From an uncultured Lachnospiraceae bacterium (lineage in GTDB: Bacteria; Bacillota; Clostridia; Lachnospirales; Lachnospiraceae), in contig CADAKW010000005.1 in the NCBI GenBank assembly GCA_902788645.1, positions 1 to 45,491 on the forward strand: DNA of 45,491 nucleotides, read 5' to 3'. Made by a program: the position numbers and the translations under genes. Of this stretch, positions 44,242 through 45,491 are shown in pieces. The notes beneath the pieces are model-generated. The model did no database searches, was not told where the DNA came from, and saw nothing but the letters and a program-made list of their open reading frames with translations. The stretch's first letter is position 1. Each line of letters starts with the position of its first letter.

Positions 44242-45378
44242 CTACACTGCTTTCATTTCAATGTTATCCGTCATCATTCCCCATACAAAGCATGCCAGTT
44301 CTCTTGCTATTGCAGATACTGCCACATTTCTTTTCTTTCCATGCCTTATAAATTTATAGTATCGGCTCCGTAATCTCGTATTCGCTTTGTCAGCATATGC
44401 TATCACTTCTGCCGTATTACCATTCTGTCTTGCTCGCAAATCTTTCGATTTATGCCCTACTGCACCTTTACATATTCCTCCTGCTGCTTCTATCAGCAAC
44501 AGTCTCAAATGACTGTTTCCTGCTTTAGTTATTCCAAGGCGATGAATGCTGTCTGAACTTGAGTTTTCTCCAGGGGCGAGCCCCAGATATGCCGCATATT
44601 GGTTTCCTTTTGCAAATCTTTTAAAATCACCGGTTTCAACAATAAGTGATAATGCTGTGTGTGTCTTGATTCCAAGAAAACATCCTAATTTTTTAACTTT
44701 GTCATGATATCTTGTTTGCTCGGAAATTTCCTCAATTCTTTTATCATATCTCTCAATCTTGGATTCCTGTTCCTCATAAGATGCCATGTATTCATCCAGC
44801 GTTTCTCGATATAGTGCATTTTTGATCTCCAGCTTTTTTAACCATTTCAAATGTGTTATTGTCCATTTTGTTCCACTATAACAAAATCCATGCCTGAGGC
44901 AGAATGCGTTGATCTGCTGTTTGATTTTCTTTAAAGCAAGTTTATGATCATTTCTCATGCGAAGATATTCTTTTACCGAATCATCCTCCTCTGTCGGAAT
45001 ATAAACGGCATGATAACCACCATATGACAGACACTGTGCTATCATATATGCATCACGCATATCCGTTTTAATTCTCACACCTTGTGGTGTAAGCATAGTT
45101 GTTGGTGCAAGTATCACACATTTTACTCCTGCCGCTGTCAGCTGGTTATAAAGTGAGTATCCAAGACATCCTGCCTCATATCCGCACTGGATATCGTATT
45201 CATCATTCAATCCAAGTTTCAATTTCAGATTTTCAATAAACATCAAAATATTTTTGTAATCTGGTGTTACCTTGATTGTTGCAAATACACGGTCATCCTC
45301 ACCGATTATTGGTTCCATTGCGCATAATGTGTAATTTGTGGTATGGACATCCATACCGATTTTTAGTATTCTTTTCAT
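44242..45378 (-). CDS. IS110-family DEDD transposase/recombinase
   Basis: The 378-residue protein begins MKRILKIGMDVHTTNYTLC. The RuvC-like DEDD residues are Asp10 (GMDVH), Glu68 (CGYEAG), Asp106 and Asp109 (KTDMRDA); a helical middle follows (about 130-230); the C-terminal Transposase_20 part has GLAPGENSSSDSIHRLGITK with Ser273-275 in place of the catalytic Ser, then AGNSHLRLLLIEAAGG. Known relatives recombine DNA guided by a bridge RNA. The ATG at 45378 has AGGAG about ten bases upstream; an upstream ATG-free extension to 45432 has none. No frameshift or stop interrupts the gene. Confidence 0.94.
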   Translation of the reverse strand: MKRILKIGMDVHTTNYTLCAMEPIIGEDDRVFATIKVTPDYKNILMFIENLKLKLGLNDEYDIQCGYEAGCLGYSLYNQLTAAGVKCVILAPTTMLTPQGVRIKTDMRDAYMIAQCLSYGGYHAVYIPTEEDDSVKEYLRMRNDHKLALKKIKQQINAFCLRHGFCYSGTKWTITHLKWLKKLEIKNALYRETLDEYMASYEEQESKIERYDKRIEEISEQTRYHDKVKKLGCFLGIKTHTALSLIVETGDFKRFAKGNQYAAYLGLAPGENSSSDSIHRLGITKAGNSHLRLLLIEAAGGICKGAVGHKSKDLRARQNGNTAEVIAYADKANTRLRSRYYKFIRHGKKRNVAVSAIARELACFVWGMMTDNIEMKAV

Positions 45379-45491
45379 ATGAGTGATCTCCTTTTGTATG
45401 CGGTAATCCCTGTTACCTTTGTTTTTAGTCAAACTCTAGTATACAGGTAAATCCACGTTGCTACAAATGTGAGGTCACTTCATATTATCTA

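Larger units (their letters stand above)
43812..45483 (-). mobile_element. IS110/IS1111-type insertion sequence, apparently complete
   Basis: The ends carry a 10-base inverted repeat: ATGAAGTGAC at 43812-43821 and GTCACTTCAT at 45474-45483. Between them are a DEDD transposase on the minus strand, only ~105 bases of leader before it, and ~430 non-coding bases after it. Short inverted repeats and a long non-coding 3' end are the marks of the IS1111 group, whose bridge RNA is encoded on that side. Exact termini could be shifted by a few bases because the repeats of this group are subterminal. Confidence 0.75.

Overview
The window comes from a low-to-mid G+C Gram-positive anaerobe of the class Clostridia, most likely a gut Lachnospiraceae. 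The basis is the gene order murB-rapZ-whiA-HPr-like, the yloU-yloV-recG run, the sporulation-type spmA/ylbJ pair, a long-form hpf, SecA with a SEC-C zinc tail, and the codon and Shine-Dalgarno style. No 16S rRNA is present, so genus is inference. Nearly every gene is on the minus strand. The exceptions are the partial IS3 transposase at the left edge and a 46-codon membrane-protein gene at 12303-12443.

Layout, left to right. 1-749: 3' part of an IS3-family element. 817-5101: a McrBC-type modification-dependent restriction locus, whose McrB carries an Mrr-N-like and an EVE-like domain, next to a decayed second copy of the mcrC 3' end. 5148-12137: housekeeping genes (RlmD-type rRNA methylase, PheA, RecG, the fatty-acid-kinase-like YloV, the Asp23-family YloU). 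12303-16642: small membrane protein, M18 aminopeptidase, zinc-dependent phospholipase C-like protein, YlbJ-like protein and SpmA. 16745-21622: acidic membrane-anchored protein, PfkA, DnaE. 21729-24860: a Crh-like HPr (Glu at position 15), WhiA, RapZ with an altered P-loop, MurB. 25003-25076: tRNA-Arg(ACG) with a good promoter and terminator. 25191-32365: a sulfate-activation region, with a CHR-family transporter, CysQ, a CysN-CysC fusion, CysD and an arylsulfotransferase-fold protein without the usual histidines. 32497-40001: Tex, Hom, PrfB (with +1 frameshift site), SecA. 40190-42982: a secreted GH5 glucanase with a long repetitive linker. 43185-43712: Hpf. 43812-45483: an apparently complete IS110/IS1111-type element.

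How the genes fit together. CysD and CysNC make APS and then PAPS, and CysQ removes the by-product PAP. No PAPS reductase or sulfite reductase lies in the window, so the set looks more like a supply line for sulfation (or a split assimilation pathway) than a complete reductive pathway. WhiA, RapZ and the Crh-like protein form a carbon-metabolism/cell-envelope regulatory cluster as in Bacillus, but without YvcK between them.

Most notable observations: (1) the non-coding 3' part of the IS110/IS1111 element holds a ~209-nt RNA candidate closed by a 22-bp stem and divided into two internal stem-loop domains, as expected of a bridge RNA. One loop matches the DNA just outside the element over 9 nt, allowing one G-T pair. 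(2) A short dispersed repeat occurs four times, each copy directly behind a minus-strand terminator or terminator-like hairpin. (3) A Crh-type HPr and a P-loop-altered RapZ sit in the same operon. (4) A sulfate-activation operon is headed by an arylsulfotransferase-like protein lacking the catalytic histidines. (5) A stable hairpin covers the spmA start codon.
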